64,000 nucleotides of DNA from Diploscapter coronatus. Its lineage: Eukaryota; Nematoda; Chromadorea; Rhabditida; Rhabditidae. Within the stretch, counting starts at the first letter, position 1. The number at the start of each line of letters is the position of its first letter. Below, one piece after another: positions 13,656 to 27,500 of this stretch. The translations under genes were made by a program, and so were the position numbers. The notes beneath the pieces are model-generated. The model had not been told where the DNA came from. It saw only the letters and a program-made list of their open reading frames with translations, and searched no databases. The stretch lies in contig OZ038423.1 of the NCBI GenBank assembly GCA_964036155.1, positions 81,359,249 to 81,423,248 of the forward strand. The letters run 5' to 3'.

Positions 13656-16600
13656 TAGATAGATGTGACGATGTTTTGCAAGAATTCAGTTATTCACTGA
13701 TATAGTAAAGTTGATCAGTAGTGATGGTGTAGTCCAATATGTATGCTTGGAAATATGGTGAGAAGAATTTCATAAAGCCCTTATCGTTAGGTCGGGTGCT
13801 TATATACTATCGCCCCGCCCCCTTTTTTTTAGAAGACTCTATTCTTTTCTCTCGAGGACTCTCTCGCCCCTGACTCCCTCAATTTTTCGTCGCTTTTCTT
13901 TAATCTCCCTTATCTCTAGGGGAGTTCACATATCCCTTCTACCGCAGGAATAAGCCATATATTCAACTTATGCTGGTAGCTGGCCAATACACTACATGTG
14001 CATAGATTTTTTCAACTTTGATACATCAAAATAGGGCTGATTTTTAGTGAAATCTTAAAAAGAAGATCGTATTTCGAATGATTGTGCTTTGAGAGGGAGT
14101 TTATCATTTTGAAGCCTAAAAATTGACCAAACTTAAAATGGTGTTTAAAATTACCATAGATCGGATTCGGCTTTAAAGAAATGCACATAATCTTGTTAAA
14201 CATCAACACGCTTAGATCTCTAATTTAGAACCATTCGAAACGAAGCCAAAGCTTTATGATCAAGACCATCTTTATAGTGATTAGAGTCCAAATAAAAATA
14301 ATTCATAGTACTTTTTAGTTTACATCTTTTTTCAAATCAAAAATATAAATTATTCGATATTGCTGTGTTCATTAAGAATCAAATTTAAGCGATTTTTATA
14401 ATCTAAAACGTGAAGCTTAGATCTAAAAAATTGTACCTGAATACAAATATAAAACGAAATTTTTTTTCGAAGCTTTCTTATTGAATCAAAAAATCAGGTG
14501 CATTTTCTCAAAGAATAACCCAGACACATACAACAAGCCAATTAGTGCAGTCATTCATGCGAAAATCTCCTTTTATTTCTCTTAAAAAATTTCAGATTTC
14601 CCTAAGATTTTCAGCGTTGATTTGGAAAAATGTGTCCTACGCCTTCGTGAGAATTCAGTCTATCCGAGGTAAAAATCCTTGCAAATCTACGACCTTTATT
14701 GCTTATTTGAAAATGTGACAAACAGGCTTTTATCTTCTTTGGGTTAAGTTTGGAGCCAAAATGATAAGAAAAGGATTTGATCACTTCAAGATAAGTCGAA
14801 TTTTTGGCTTATTGTAAAAGTCATCCTAAATCCAACTTTAAAAAAAAGAAACTGGTGAAGTTTGCAAAATTAAAAATTAATTCTAGGCAGATTTTTTCTC
14901 TATTTTCCTGGATTAAGTTTAGGTGATTAAATGATAAGCTTCGAGAGGATTTTTGAGCCGAAATTTCTGATTCCCAACATAACCAATTTTTGGTCACTCT
15001 ACACTAACGATGATAGATAAAAAAAGGGAAGGCCTTGGAAATAAATTTCTTCATTTCTCTTCCAAGGAAATATTGACCGCAAACTTTGAACACTTAAAAT
15101 ATTCAGTAGCCCCAATATTTTTCTCCAAGTTAAATAAAGAATTTCCCGGCAATTTGCCGCTAAGTCTGACCATTAATCAGCATGTTTTGAATAAGTGAAA
15201 TATTCATTTTCGACCTCGAATCAGGTCTATTTTCCAGGTTTTATGCAAACCAAAACTGAATAAATATTTTTAGCCGTTTTTTTTTTGCTAAGGCTGAAAT
15301 GTTACTCATGGAAATATTGTGTTCGGGAGTATTTTTACACAATGAAAGCAGTAAAAATTATAGAAATGGGAAACATTTTTCATAGCCTGATAACTTTTGG
15401 ACAGTCTGCATTATTTTAATTTCGCCAAACATATTTTATTCATGACCGTATTTTATGTAGCAAAATTCCAGCAAAAATGCATCATATTTCGAGAGTTTGA
15501 GTGACAAATTCTTGACACGCTGAAAGAGCTATTTCTGAAGTCAAAAGAATTAAAAATAGATGTCCTAGGCTCTCGGGTCTAGGTTCGCTTGATTTGACAT
15601 GAATAGGGAATTTTCCGGCATTTTCCCTTTTTCCCGGGGCCCGGAAAAGGGGGTGAGGGTGGTTTCAGACCAAATAAGGCGACGGGTACAAGGGTACGCA
15701 AAAACAAAATATTTTTCTTCGAGAATAAATAAGAAAAAGCTGATCTTCATCGACAATATGCAATTTTAGCTTTATTCCTTTGAAACGAGGAATAAAGAAG
15801 TTGATGATCTTCGTGGAAATTTTTGGGTTGTAGACTCTTTTCCCATGAATTGAATCATGAAAATAGAACACCAAAATTATATCATTTTTGATTTATCAGT
15901 CATGTAGTTTTAAAATTTAATGATCAGAATTCTAGAACGCTTTTTCGTTTTCTTCGAGACTACATTTTCAGCGACTTGTAATCAAAAAGTGAACGAATTA
16001 TTAATCATAGCTTAAGAAAACCTCAGAGAAATTTACCAACTGGCGGAATTCTGTAGGGTGAAAAACTAAGGAAGTCCATATTTTCCCTATTCGAGAAGAG
16101 TTATATTCAATTCCTTAGATTAATTGTCTCTGAATAAATTTTTAACGTGTCATTTAATACTCTCGAACGGGGGTAATTCAACTTCTTTTACCTCCCCTTT
16201 CATGCAAAAGAATAAAACTTTCTAGACAGATACTCGAATATAAGATGAATAAGAATACGAATGAAAAAATAATGCACCCTGCAAAATATTATCCGATAAT
16301 AAAGAATAGACCCCGAAAAACCGTCGAATAGAATTCTATGATATTTTATTTTGCAGATGAAATATAGATGAAATTTTCTGCATACTAGATTTCGGGGTCC
16401 TATGATTTGAGTGGAAAGAAGCGTAGTCCGTAAATTTAGAAATGACAGCTGATTTCGAAAAGTTATTTTCGTACAATTTAACCCCAATTAGACAAATTGA
16501 ATTTTGCATGATTTATTTCGCGAACAAACCAAAATGTATTTAATTCATTTCGCACACATATGAAACTTTGCAGGAAATATATTTTAATACATATACAACA

Positions 16601-16808
16601 AAAAACTGTCGAATTGAGTAAATTATGCGACCTAAACTTATATAACTTAATATAATAATGTAAATCTAAAAATGAAATGAAGTTGAAAGATTCTGAGGTT
16701 TTGAAAAAATGGTGCATATGCTTGAAGATATACCTGAATTCGGGATAGTCAAATTGACATAGGAAACGAAACTTAAATCTAATATACAAAGATCTGATAA
16801 CATTGGAC

Positions 16809-16953
16809 CAGGACTGTAAATGTTTAGACACGCGCGTGTGCACGTATAACGAGATAGTGTGTCTTTTGGAAAGAGGGAAAAGAGCATGCTCTCTCGAAAA
16901 TACACATTATCTCATTATGCATGTACATGCGTGCCTAAAAATGTACAGTCCTG
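16809..16953. mobile_element. CAGG-type hairpin element (hAT-like MITE)
   Basis: 145 bp. The left end CAGGACTGTAAATGTTTAGA and the reverse complement of the right end CAGGACTGTACATTTTTAGG match over most of the arm, both continuing into CACGC. The left end is shared with the element at 40580, so the two are one subfamily. Flanks give only a weak duplication (attGGAC / attgtGAC). Confidence 0.65.
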
Positions 16954-17352
16954 ATTGTGACACAGTAGAATAAGGCAAGATATAATGCGTAAAGAATGTA
17001 AAATTAGGCACATTTTGAGCTGAATAATGTTAAGTAAGTGCACATTTTATGACGGTTTTTCTGGATATTTTCGACTTTAAACTTGGGATTGTATACTCGA
17101 TGATACGGGTCGGTTTAGGTTGGATCTAAAATGTAGAAATTTTGTCTGAAATATATAAGCTTGGCCTAAAAATATACATTTAGATCTTCGGACTGAATAT
17201 TTTTTACTTTAATTGTATACTTATGCTTCAGTAACTTTTCTTAGAAGTGTAATTTTTGCTCTAAAGTTTGAGACATTTTACAATTAAATCACCCGTGACA
17301 AAATTCGAAATATTTTGATATTTTACAGCAAGAATTGAATCATATTTGATTT

Positions 17353-20300
17353 TTAGGTTAAAGTTAAACTTGGGAACCGCCATATTTTCAAGTTTAAACA
17401 TGCAATTATTTGATCAAGAATAGATCTAAACGTAGAGGGCGGTATGTTTTGACATGAATATTTAAGATACCAATTAACTGACCTGAAAACATCATGTTCT
17501 TGACGCGATAAATCGCTTGAAAGTGAAGAATTCAACCCCGTATTAGCAACAAATGCCGCATTATTATAACTGAAATTATGATTTTTGAAATTTAAAAAGG
17601 CATAAATATTTATGTTTTGACTCAAATACATGGTGATGTCTCTCAAATTATGATTTAGGTCAAATTGAACCTAAAATTTACTCATATGATAAAAATAAGC
17701 TCTTGCAGATGATGCTTTCAAAAAAGCCAAGTTTTGGGGTATTTTTATACTTCCTAGAAGTTGAAACTATTTAGCGAAAATTGAATAGAAATAATGTAAT
17801 TGGAGACGAAAATTTCATATATAATCATCATGATAATGAACACCTGCGATAGAGACTGCAAACTATTTTGGGTGAAAAAGAAATACGCGCAAAGCTTATC
17901 CTATTCAAAGTTGTTGAAAAATTCTAGTTCCTTATGACAAATCGCACGATTTGAATGTCTTGCTAATGATATATATAAACCAGCATGTGCGTTCCGAATT
18001 AAACAAAATATAATTTTTTTAAAATTACCTGATACTGTGATCTAGTTGATTAGGGCTTGGTACAGGTGGCAAGGGAGTGCCCCTGAAAATTATTGCAAAT
18101 TTCATTGAGAATTTGGATAGGTAATTCGAGGAAACTTGCTAATCAGTTTCAAATATTACATTAAATGAATGCTTCTGCATTCAAGTTCTAGAAGGGTAAC
18201 TCAGAAAATTGCATATAAAATTTCAAATATACTATTGAAATAGTCTACCTAACAGTATTTGTGACTCCAAAAGTAGTGGACTTAGGAATAGGAGACTCGT
18301 CTACATTGGAGTTTTTCTCAGATCGAGATTTTTTCATGTACATCCTAAAATAAAATAAATTAGCTATAAAAATTACATATGCTAATATGGCTAGACAAAT
18401 CTAGAATATCATTTTTTCGTATTTTAATCTCATTAATACTAATCCTAAGGATATATGAAGCCCGTTCTGTTAAACATCCGTATCTTTAAATCCTGGATTA
18501 AACTTAAATCTTTCGAAAAGTCCTGTCCTGTTTATTCGAGAGCATATGATTTTTATGTTCAGCAGGAAATTGCACTTCACGTTCGACACAAATGTGAGCA
18601 AAATGCCGAAAGACTATTATCCAAGTTCAGAATGAATGATAAGTTTCGAAAAGTAAAATTGAAACCTATCAAAAAGCCAAAGTTTAAACTATAAAATAGT
18701 GAAGATCAGTTTGATTTAACTATATAAATATGAAAATTAAGTGGGAAATGTGGAAAAACAAATCCGAAAATTAGTTGACTTACCTAGTCTTCTTGGTTTT
18801 CGGTAATTTCTCCACGTTCGCAGCGATGGATTCACTCATGGGGGTCCTTTTCAAGGCTAGCAATAAGAAAACTAGAATCGGCAAAAGTCGGAGTCCGAAT
18901 AGAAACAACACGAGCCACACGGGGATGAAGCTATTTTCGATCTGAGGGTCGCATGTGTTCTGGAATATTTCCGATTGTTTTTTTTAATTATAGAACTTTC
19001 GGAATTTTCTTCCTCGAGAAATTTGTACTCTTTTCGAAAATTTGTATAAGGAAAATGTTCTCTTTTAGATTTTCCAGACTTTCTATAGAAAACTCGATAT
19101 TTCGATCCTTCGAGAAACTTCTAGGATATTATTACTTCGAGATTTTTCCAGAACCTACCCTAGAGTTGTTCCTTCGTTTGCTGGCCTGGTACTCATACAA
19201 GTTATAGTCGAAAGTGCATCCCAGCCGATCTTCGATATTCTTCAAGCCACCAGGATTGTGGGGAATCGCATGGTTTAGGAGCTAAAATTAGAATATTTCT
19301 GAAAAAACCCAAACGTTACCATTTCCGTGGAATTAGGTAGTTGCCGTGAATGAGGAGATAACGTAACCGTGAAAATCGAGATTTCTACCATAGTGTAACC
19401 GACACAAATAGCGATAAGGATCTAAATTTTTTTATAATAAACTATTAGATAATAAAGTAATGTGTTAATTGAATAATTGAATTTGAAATATTTACCCAAA
19501 AAACAATTTTCTTGGCTTGCACAGTCAGATCTGTAGTCATATAGACAAAGGCAACCGCTATCAATAAGCCCCAGAAACCAAATTCAGCGAACAGGTAACC
19601 CCTTAGGAGGTTTTTGTACTAAAATTGAACAAATTATTTTATTTAACTTTAAATATAATATAATTCTCAAGGTGCTATTAATCATTTCGAGATTTATTTG
19701 ATACAGTTTATCTAATTTAAAATGGTTATTTTAAGTTATTTTACTTTTTTTAAAAGTATTTTTAGATTCACAAATCAAAAGATCAGGTTATTAAAGCAGA
19801 TGTACTTTCGTTTATTTTAAGTAGTGTACCTAGAGTTCTCAGACTTCCTAGTTGGTTTTATGTGTAATATCTATTTCGGTTTTAGTACATCTTATGCACA
19901 AAATATATGTGTAACATTGTATTTTGCAGAATTTTCCACTAGCTTAAAAACGAGGCGCCAAGTCTAGCATGAAATTGCATTAATTTAGAGATTTTCAGCG
20001 GATTAATAGCAAGAATCTAAGAAATCTCACGATTTTCGAGGTTTGTCATATTTTCGCCAAACTTTTCTAATCGTTCTAAATCTAGCATTTGAGTAATGCG
20101 TTCGGGGTGCTTAGGTAAAAAAATAAATCCTATCAGGTGTTAGATTTTTGAAAGTAGCAAATAAGTAAACAAGAGAACTAGTAAAAATTCGCATAATTAT
20201 AAAAGATAATAAATTTACCGATCTTTCCCGCCCCAAAACATCTAACTCCCTATCGTTCAGGTTATAAATTCCATATTGGGGGTTATATTGAATCTTGGAA

Positions 20301-20669
20301 ATCGAAATGGTGGTGTCCATATAATTAACAAGCTCCTCATAAACTTGCTTGTCCTTCCAGGTATAGACACAAAGAATTATCACTGAGATCTAAAAATTAG
20401 TCGCTTTATTAAAAATCAATTATTATTATTATTATTTTTTAAATTCTTACAAAAGCCGACATTCCTAGGAGCAATATCATGAACATCCCAAGCGATTCTC
20501 GCCAAGTCTGGGCCTAAAGTGGCAATTCCGGTAATGCAACCATATTTTTGGCACCGGGGTACCAAAATGTTCGGTAACTCACCCCTTTGAAAGTAACCTT
20601 CGCCGGGAAGGTGGAGACATTTCTAGCAGGTGGAGCGGGAGGTGTTGTATCGCCCATTATGGGTAGCAT
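17353..20669 (-). CDS. Unrecognised four-TM membrane protein
   Basis: Eleven exons: 20583-20669, 20451-20513, 20219-20389, 19496-19618, 19320-19421, 19159-19281, 18784-18959, 18249-18344, 18029-18082, 17483-17569, 17353-17425. Phases close to give 384 aa. The start ATG sits about 13 nt after a TTTTAG acceptor. The N-terminus is Pro-rich (TTPPAPPARN). Hydrophobic segments lie near residues 37-58, 115-137, 149-168 and 231-254. The loop after TM1 is about 55 aa; the loop after TM3 is about 60 aa with two Cys. A polar tail of about 130 aa rich in Ser, Lys and Asn follows. Four TMs and a large second loop recall tetraspanins, but no CCG motif is present, so I do not assign that family. The last three exons are the least certain part. 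Confidence 0.7.
20417..20440. repeat. (ATT)n run in intron
   Basis: Simple ATT repeat inside the intron between exons 2 and 3 of the four-TM gene. Confidence 0.85.
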
Positions 20670-20691
20670 TTTGGAACCACCCTAAAATATG

Positions 20692-21640
20692 AAATCATTT
20701 TTAAATAGCTGAGAAAATGATACAATATTTAATCATGCCGAAAAATACATATCTTAGGGAAACAAACAAGCCATAGTGATCTTCATAACTAACAAGAGAA
20801 TCATGTATGGGAAATATACAGTAACCCCAATAAAAATTAACATAAATTAAAGGAAAATCGATGTCCAAACTCGAATTCTAATACATGGCAAATCGATATT
20901 TCCGCGAAGGTAACATAGGAAAATAGGGAAGATGGAAAGAAAAATGGTAGCCAAGGGAAGAAAGACGAAGGTCACTCGGGGCCATTTCTGGGAGTGGGAT
21001 GGGGGTGGCTACCTGAACCTTGCATGAGACCGACTCTCTCTAATTATGTGCTATTTCTCAAAGTTCTTTTCACTACTCTCTGTTTTTCCATGCTATTTCT
21101 CTCATTTTTCGATTTCTCTACCTATCTCATGATTGTTTTGACCCTAAAAGGAGAAAGATGGGTGCCAATTACTTGATTCGGAAGACAAGTATTCCGATTA
21201 GAGTACTTTTTACAGAACTATTTGAAAAGTACTCAAAAATAGTATTGGAGTCTAAGATAGTAAAGGCAGACCCAAGAAAATTCCACTAAATAAGGACACA
21301 AATGGGATAGATTTGGAAGATTTAGATCTTCGGAATTAGAGAGAAAAGCAATACAAGAGAGTTAAAGAATTAGAAAAGGAGAGAGGTAGAAAAAGATAAT
21401 TGATCTTCGAGAGACGAAAAGAGTCAGACAATCGAACTCGATTTCTTTCTTTGGAGATTTCTATGTTCCCCGATCAAGGCTAACATTTTTTCCCTTCCGC
21501 ACGCTATTTTCTTAATCAGCTTAGGAAAATTCGATTTTGAAAACGATTTACGAAGAATTTTATTCAATACATAACAAGATCAACAAACTTACTAGAAAAA
21601 ACCTAATTTCTACAAAAACGGGGGGTCTTGTATAAAAAAT
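20692..21640. other. Spacer upstream of the four-TM gene
   Basis: About 950 bp between the DAP3 stop and the four-TM gene. AATAAA for DAP3 lies at 21559-21564 on the minus strand. The distance is too long for the operon pattern seen further upstream, so this should hold the promoter of the four-TM gene. No specific site recognised. Confidence 0.45.
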
Positions 21641-24377
21641 TTAAAGGACCGCACAAAGCCGTTCGAAGTAGAAGGGGTTGAATCCGCTCAGGTGCATCAT
21701 TTCCAGCTTTCCCGAGTCGGTTAGAGCTGAAATTAGAAGTTTTAAAATAAAACACTATGCACACTTATAATATAAAGAACCCTATAATTTACGATGAGCC
21801 CTCTATTTTGGGATTACTGTATTTTTATTGGATCGAAAAATGCGATTTTCGATCCAAATTTTGCACAGGAATATAGGTTGTTTACAAAAATTTGCCTTGA
21901 TTTTTTTCTTCTGCAAAAAACGTATTTGGTTAGCCAATACGGAGAAAACGAGTTTTCTTGACGAAAAAGTCAGCCTCTTCAAAAAGAAAGGAAACAGACG
22001 CGTTCTAATCGTCATCTTCGCTATAGAGAAAAATCGCCATGTTTGGCTAATTAGGTAACCTGCTTCCCGAGACTTTTAAGTGGCCCGAGGATTATTTATT
22101 TTTACGCACTTTTCAAAATAATTCAAAATATGCCAACCTGTGTTTCATTTTCGTTTTTTACTCTTCAAATTACCAACCTTTCGAATGGCTAATCCAACGT
22201 CGATCCTTGTAGTAGTTATAAACGGCGGTCACCTCTGCCTCAGAATATTCAACGCACTCGATAGGAAGAAAGGGCTGAAAAGAGATTTCGTTTCTGGAAA
22301 AGAGATCAAAAATTAAAACTCACATCCAAGTGATCGAATCCCTCTTCGCCCAGCGTTTCCAACGGCGTGTAGGGTAGGACTGAAAATTGTCGAATTTTAA
22401 TTTTGACAAAAAATGATGGTCCGAGAAGGATCCGTACCTTCGAGCTCGTTCCTGTTATCGGCCTGTTCTTTGCGATCCGTGACGGCCACGATGATACCAT
22501 TCGACCAATCGTTCTTCATTATGTTGCGGTAGTGACACACGAGGGTCAAGTCGGAGGGTAGGGCCTGAAATTTGGGAGTATTTTGTGAAAAAAATTTAAG
22601 TGGATTTCTAAAAACTGAGGGGTCTTTTAAAAGTTTTAAAGTGAGCCCTATAAACATTTTTAGGCGGATCTGCTATACAGAATTTAGAAATTTTATCAAA
22701 ATCTTACATAAGTTCTATCCGCTCTTCTGACATTGACTTTTCCCCAACACGAGTTAGCGTCATCGATGCCAACGAACAGCTGAAAAATTGCGAAAAGTTA
22801 AAAATCAGAGACCCCGTTCTCCAAAAATGTAAGCCCCGCCTTCCTTACTTTTATTTTTCCAGATGAGGCATGGCGCTTCAGCTCACGGAAAAGAGCTCCG
22901 ACGCAGTCACTGGCCAGGAAGGGAGCGGAAAGACCCTGAAAATGGTCGATTTTCGACATTTATGGCTTTTCTAAAACGATGTCTACGAAGTTCAGCTTTA
23001 AAAGGTTGATCTTCGTTGAAAATTGATCTTTTTCAAGACAAAATCTCCTACCACTTCAACGATTTCCGTGATGGGCTTTCCCTGCTGTGTTTTGTCGACC
23101 TTCGACCACTCGTAAGTTCTTTCGCAGGGCAATTCACTGAGCACTTTCCAGAGATGCTGGTTCTAAAAATTATAAAAATTGAATTTGACAAAAATCATGA
23201 TTTTAATGAGTTTTAAGCTTTCAGCAAAAAATACTACCTGATGTTTGAAGGCTTGGAGGATGGCCACTGCGCCATTTGGGTCGTTAATTCGTCCGGGTTT
23301 GTGTGTCGACATCTCCACCTCTTGGAGACGGCGGCAGAGATGCATTGCTGCAAAACAAAAATTACTTGTAGAAATGGCAAAAAAATATCTGCGATTACAA
23401 TTTTCTTCTAGCCTTTATAAGTTCAATGAAAACTTGGCAAAATCATGTGTATCCATCGCAAAAATCGGCACTTTTTCTTTACTAACTGAGATAAAAAATG
23501 ATAATATATTTGGCAAAAATCGCATGTTGTGTAATCCTCAAAAACAGTCTTTACTAAAATTTCAGAAAATTCTCATACTTATGGCGAAAATCGAGAGTAT
23601 CCGGAAAGAATTGTACTCTTACCGGTGGGATGATAGACGATGCACCAGTTGTGAGAATATGCGAGATGGACCGCTTGACTAAGCGTGACGGATTTGCCCG
23701 TGCCGAAGTGGCCCCACAAAACGAGTCGTAAAGCGGGAATGTCCACAGAACAGACTGACTGCATACAATCGGCGATCTGAAAATTGAAGAAAAAATAGGA
23801 AGAGCTACAGTAATCTTAAATTTGTTTAGTGAAATATTTGAAACTAAAAAAACATTTTAAATGAAAATAACCTCGACAAGTGGTTTCCTGACAACGGTGA
23901 CCATTTCATTGAGTGTCTCGACCTGAGCCTTCAGCTTCAGGGTCAATTGTTTGTCGTACTGAAATTATAATACATTCAAATTTGTTATTTTTATTTCAAA
24001 TTATTTTTTTTTAAATCTTAAATTTTTACCTGTAACTGCCTGGCCGTCTCGATGTCGATTTCGTACATTTTTCCGATGTCGGAATCCGTGAAGCTAGTCA
24101 ACTTGGGGTAGTTCTGAAAATGTTATCTTTATTTTTAAAATTTTCGTAATTTTATCTTTTTATTTGGCTCTTTGTAGTTACCACTCCTTTTCCTTTTTCT
24201 ATGCTATTTCCAAAAGAGGATGGCGGTGGAAAGGCAGGGTTTTTATTTTCTATTTTATTTTTAAAATTTTACTTAAATAAAAAATACTTTTCTTTAATTT
24301 ACCTCTTTTAAAGCCCTAGAACTGGTCTGGAATCTCCTCTTAGCGACAAAGGCCGCCTGCCTCAAAACCGACTTCAT
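21641..24377 (-). CDS. Mitochondrial ribosomal protein mS29 / DAP3
   Basis: GTP-binding P-loop protein of the mitochondrial small ribosomal subunit (DAP3, mS29). Twelve exons: 24303-24377, 24030-24113, 23872-23958, 23623-23776, 23238-23347, 23052-23162, 22849-22935, 22708-22779, 22438-22564, 22324-22379, 22178-22274, 21641-21726; 381 aa, close to the usual 390-400. The N-terminus (MKSVLRQAAFVAKRRFQTSS) is Arg/Ala/Ser-rich as for mitochondrial import. The Walker A GHFGTGKS is at residues 104-111, followed by an LSQAVHLAYSHNWCIVYHPT stretch typical of DAP3. The C-terminus carries LSGFNPFYFERLCAVL, a family hallmark. An AAATTCAG acceptor ends 4 nt before the ATG. The DOHH stop is only 215 bp upstream, with AATAAA 105 nt before that acceptor, as in nematode operons. 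Confidence 0.93.
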
Positions 24378-24380
24378 TTT

Positions 24381-24591
24381 CTGAATTTAATTTCACAATT
24401 TCACTTTTCTAAAATTTTATTAGAAAATATCTCTAGGCCCAAAACCCTAAGATTTCAATTATTTGAAAGTTTTAAACACATAAATTTTATTCAAACTCAA
24501 CAAGAAAAAATAATTCTTCAGAAAATAAACTTTCAATTCAATAACAATAAAGGCGACTTTCCTGATGATCCAGATATATGGAAATCCTCCC
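24381..24591 (-). promoter_or_regulatory. Intercistronic region DOHH-DAP3
   Basis: 215-bp gap in the reading direction: DOHH stop, AATAAA (minus strand, 24486-24491), then a TTCAG acceptor at 24381-24386 directly before the DAP3 start. About 105 nt between poly(A) signal and acceptor matches the spacing known for spliced-leader (SL2-type) processing of nematode operons. That processing is inferred. Confidence 0.65.
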
Positions 24592-27500
24592 TTAATCCTG
24601 AACTTTAGCATACTGTAGTTCGTCGCTGTTCTCGTATTCGGCCATGTCCAAGGCGACTTCGCAGCTCTCACGAACCACTCTCTGGAAGAAGACGAAATTC
24701 TTTTTTTAATATATGATTTATTTTTGAATACACGAAATTCAAAAGGAGATATATCAAATTGAAGAATGAAATTTCACCTCCTTATCCTTGGCGTAGGTCT
24801 TCAGAATCTCAGTGCACTCGTCAGTGGCGATAGCACCCAATGCTTCGGCACATTCATGACGCACCATGCAATTCTAGAAATTTAACCTTCGGTCAAAAAG
24901 AGATCAACTTACAAAAAATTTGAAATCCACCCCCATTTTTAAACATTTTTTAAATCACCCCACCTCCTCTTCCAAAAGCAGTCTATCTTTCAGCTCTTTG
25001 GTTGCGACTGGAGACTGGACCTGACCCAGAACATAGGCGATTTCGTGTCGAAACAGAGCGCTGTCTTCACAGTACAGACCTAAAATCGATCCCTCTTTGC
25101 AAATTTTTGATTGATCTCTTTTCGGTGTAGAAATTTGATCACTTTTCCAGAAAGTCTCGTACCCTGGGCCAAAGCCTTAATCGATTCGTCCGTGTTGATA
25201 TTTCTCAGCTTGAACATGGCCTGGTATCGCTCCCAGAGGGGTCTCTTCAAATCGATCAACGTTTTGCCAAGGATTTCGATCGAATCGGATGACGAGGTTG
25301 GAGTTGGGTCTGAAAGGCGAGAATTTCATATATCCGGAAATTTTATATATATATATATATCAATTTTAAAAGGGATATATAATATATCCCTTTATTTGAA
25401 TATGAAGATAATATAGTCAACTAGATCAACGTCATTTTGTAGGAATGATAAAGGGATTTCATATATCCACCTACCAACACTCTGATAAGGGCTATCCGTG
25501 TCCTTTCCAGATTCGATAATCCAATCGATGCGCTTCAAAGCCAAATCGCAGGTCTCTGCGACCTCAGGCTGGGAGTCCTGAAATGAAACAAAAGTTTGAA
25601 CACAAATGAATTTTGAAACATTTAAAAAAAATTACATTTTTGTATTCCTTCAAAATTTCCCTCGAAGATGGATCTCCGATTGCTCCTAGAGCTTCTCCAG
25701 CTTCGTGACGGACCATGGGTTCTAAAAATTCTTTTAAAAAAATCAATAGAAAATATAGTAATCCTTAAAAATTCGAATATTCTAACCTGTCTAAAGAATA
25801 AAAAGCTAGTTATTATTCTTCTTAAAATACGAAAAATGGAATAATTTCTTGAAAAGAAAAGGTGTTTTAAAGAAAAATCGATATTATCCTGACTTTTGTT
25901 CCTCAATTTAATAAAAAAATTGCCATTTGCAAAAACACCGATTTTTATTGTTCAAAATAAAAAGACGATATTTTCAACAAAAAAAGACCTTGATTCTTGT
26001 CCCTCAAAATCGTCTCCAGAATAGGAATGGCCGATTTGTTTTTCATCTGACCAAGGCAGTACGCCAATTCGTGCTTCAGAAGCGCGGACTCGTCGTCGAA
26101 CGCATTTGAAATCCAATCGACTGAAGTTTTGGGAGTTATTTAGTTCTAGTTCAAACTCATTTTATTATATCGGTCAAAATGAAGTGAAAGTTCGTGCGCA
26201 TTGAAAAATAGGGAGAAGGACGAGAGAGGCAGAGGAAATTGCGTACCTCGCTTTCTTTTCATTGTCCCTGCTGACTCTTTTCTCTGCATTCTAGCCTCTT
26301 TGCGCGCATTTCTCGCAACGAAGCTCTTTAACACACACACGACTTTATTTGATTTTACCAATATAATATCAATGTTATTTTAATTTAGAAAAATATTTTT
26401 ATACTTTCGAAGTTTAATTTTTAGCTTCGGGATAAGTTACTTAAGAGTAAATGTCACTAAGGACCAAAGTCGATGTTTCCAAGGGTCCGTCGATTTGGCT
26501 GATTTTCACATGTCTTGTTCAGTTTTTCACGCTGATCATTATAGTGTGGTTTATTTTTCATAAAAGTTATCGTATACAGGGTTACGGTAGCTTGAAGTTT
26601 TGACAGATCCGACCTCAGGAAAAAATTCATAACTTTCTTATTTCTGAGCCGAATCGAACGGGGTTTTCAGCATTGGATAGCCCATGAAAAACTCTACAAA
26701 TAATGTAACTACGACCACCTGGTACGATCAACAACTTTCCACCAAAAAATTAATTTCCGAAAAAGTGACCCTGACCGGTGACGGTTTTTTGATTTTTTAC
26801 CCAAATTAGAGTTTCGACCCCAAGCTGGAAATTGGCTTATTTTGTCGAGAATTAAATTCTGTATTTAAATATGCAAAAATTCTCAAAAAAGAGAATGGTC
26901 GAAACCACGAAAAATGCGTCCGAACGCGTAAAACTAGAGTGATTATTGCATAGTGTCAACTTTGACTCTCCATAACTTTCTTATTTCTGGACCAAATTAA
27001 ATGATTCTTTTTTTATTTTGTAGATCTTGAATAGGAGAATATGACAAAAATAAAAGTAAAATTTTTAGAAATTAATTTTGATGGGGATAAATTATCCGAA
27101 GTTACTCTATATACCCGTACTATGTTTACAGGTAAATGACGTTGGAAAAAATTCGTCTTTTCAGTATGTTGTGTAGATTGACATGGTGAACAAATTTCGT
27201 TCCAGGAATGAGGTCGGATTCACATTCGTATGAGTTCCAGAATTTTTTGAAATATGATGGCCAAATTCAGCATTTTGCCTTTATAATACAAATTTTCAAA
27301 AATTCATATCTCCCTGTGTGTGCACTTCCTAGAATAAGTTCTGGAACAAAAGTTGATCAACTTGAAGAGCTCTACAAGATTCTATGAGAAATTCCGAAAT
27401 TAACTCATATAAAATCTGTAAACACAGTACGGGTATATAGGGTAACTTCGGATAACTTTTTCCGCCAAAATTAATTTCTACAAATTTTATTTTTATTTTT

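Larger units (their letters stand above)
5478..17352. other. Long gene-poor region
   Basis: About 11.9 kb between the transporter and the four-TM gene. Open frames are short (at most about 120 codons), AT-driven and not joined by convincing splice signals, and I recognise no protein family. It contains GA microsatellites, an ATT microsatellite, a TIR remnant of the large foldback family (about 9782-9960), three CAGG-type hairpins and a tRNA-like fragment, listed separately. Part may be promoter or distal regulatory DNA for the flanking genes. A gene with very small exons or an ncRNA cannot be excluded. Confidence 0.4.

Noticed and set aside
16200..16905. Three overlapping minus-strand frames of 79-121 codons
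   Set aside because: Poly-A/T driven composition, no conserved motif, and they run through a CAGG-type hairpin.
5478..17352. CRISPR-like or phage-like structure in the gene-poor region
   Set aside because: No regularly spaced direct repeats and the window is plainly eukaryotic (introns, operon-type trans-splice sites).
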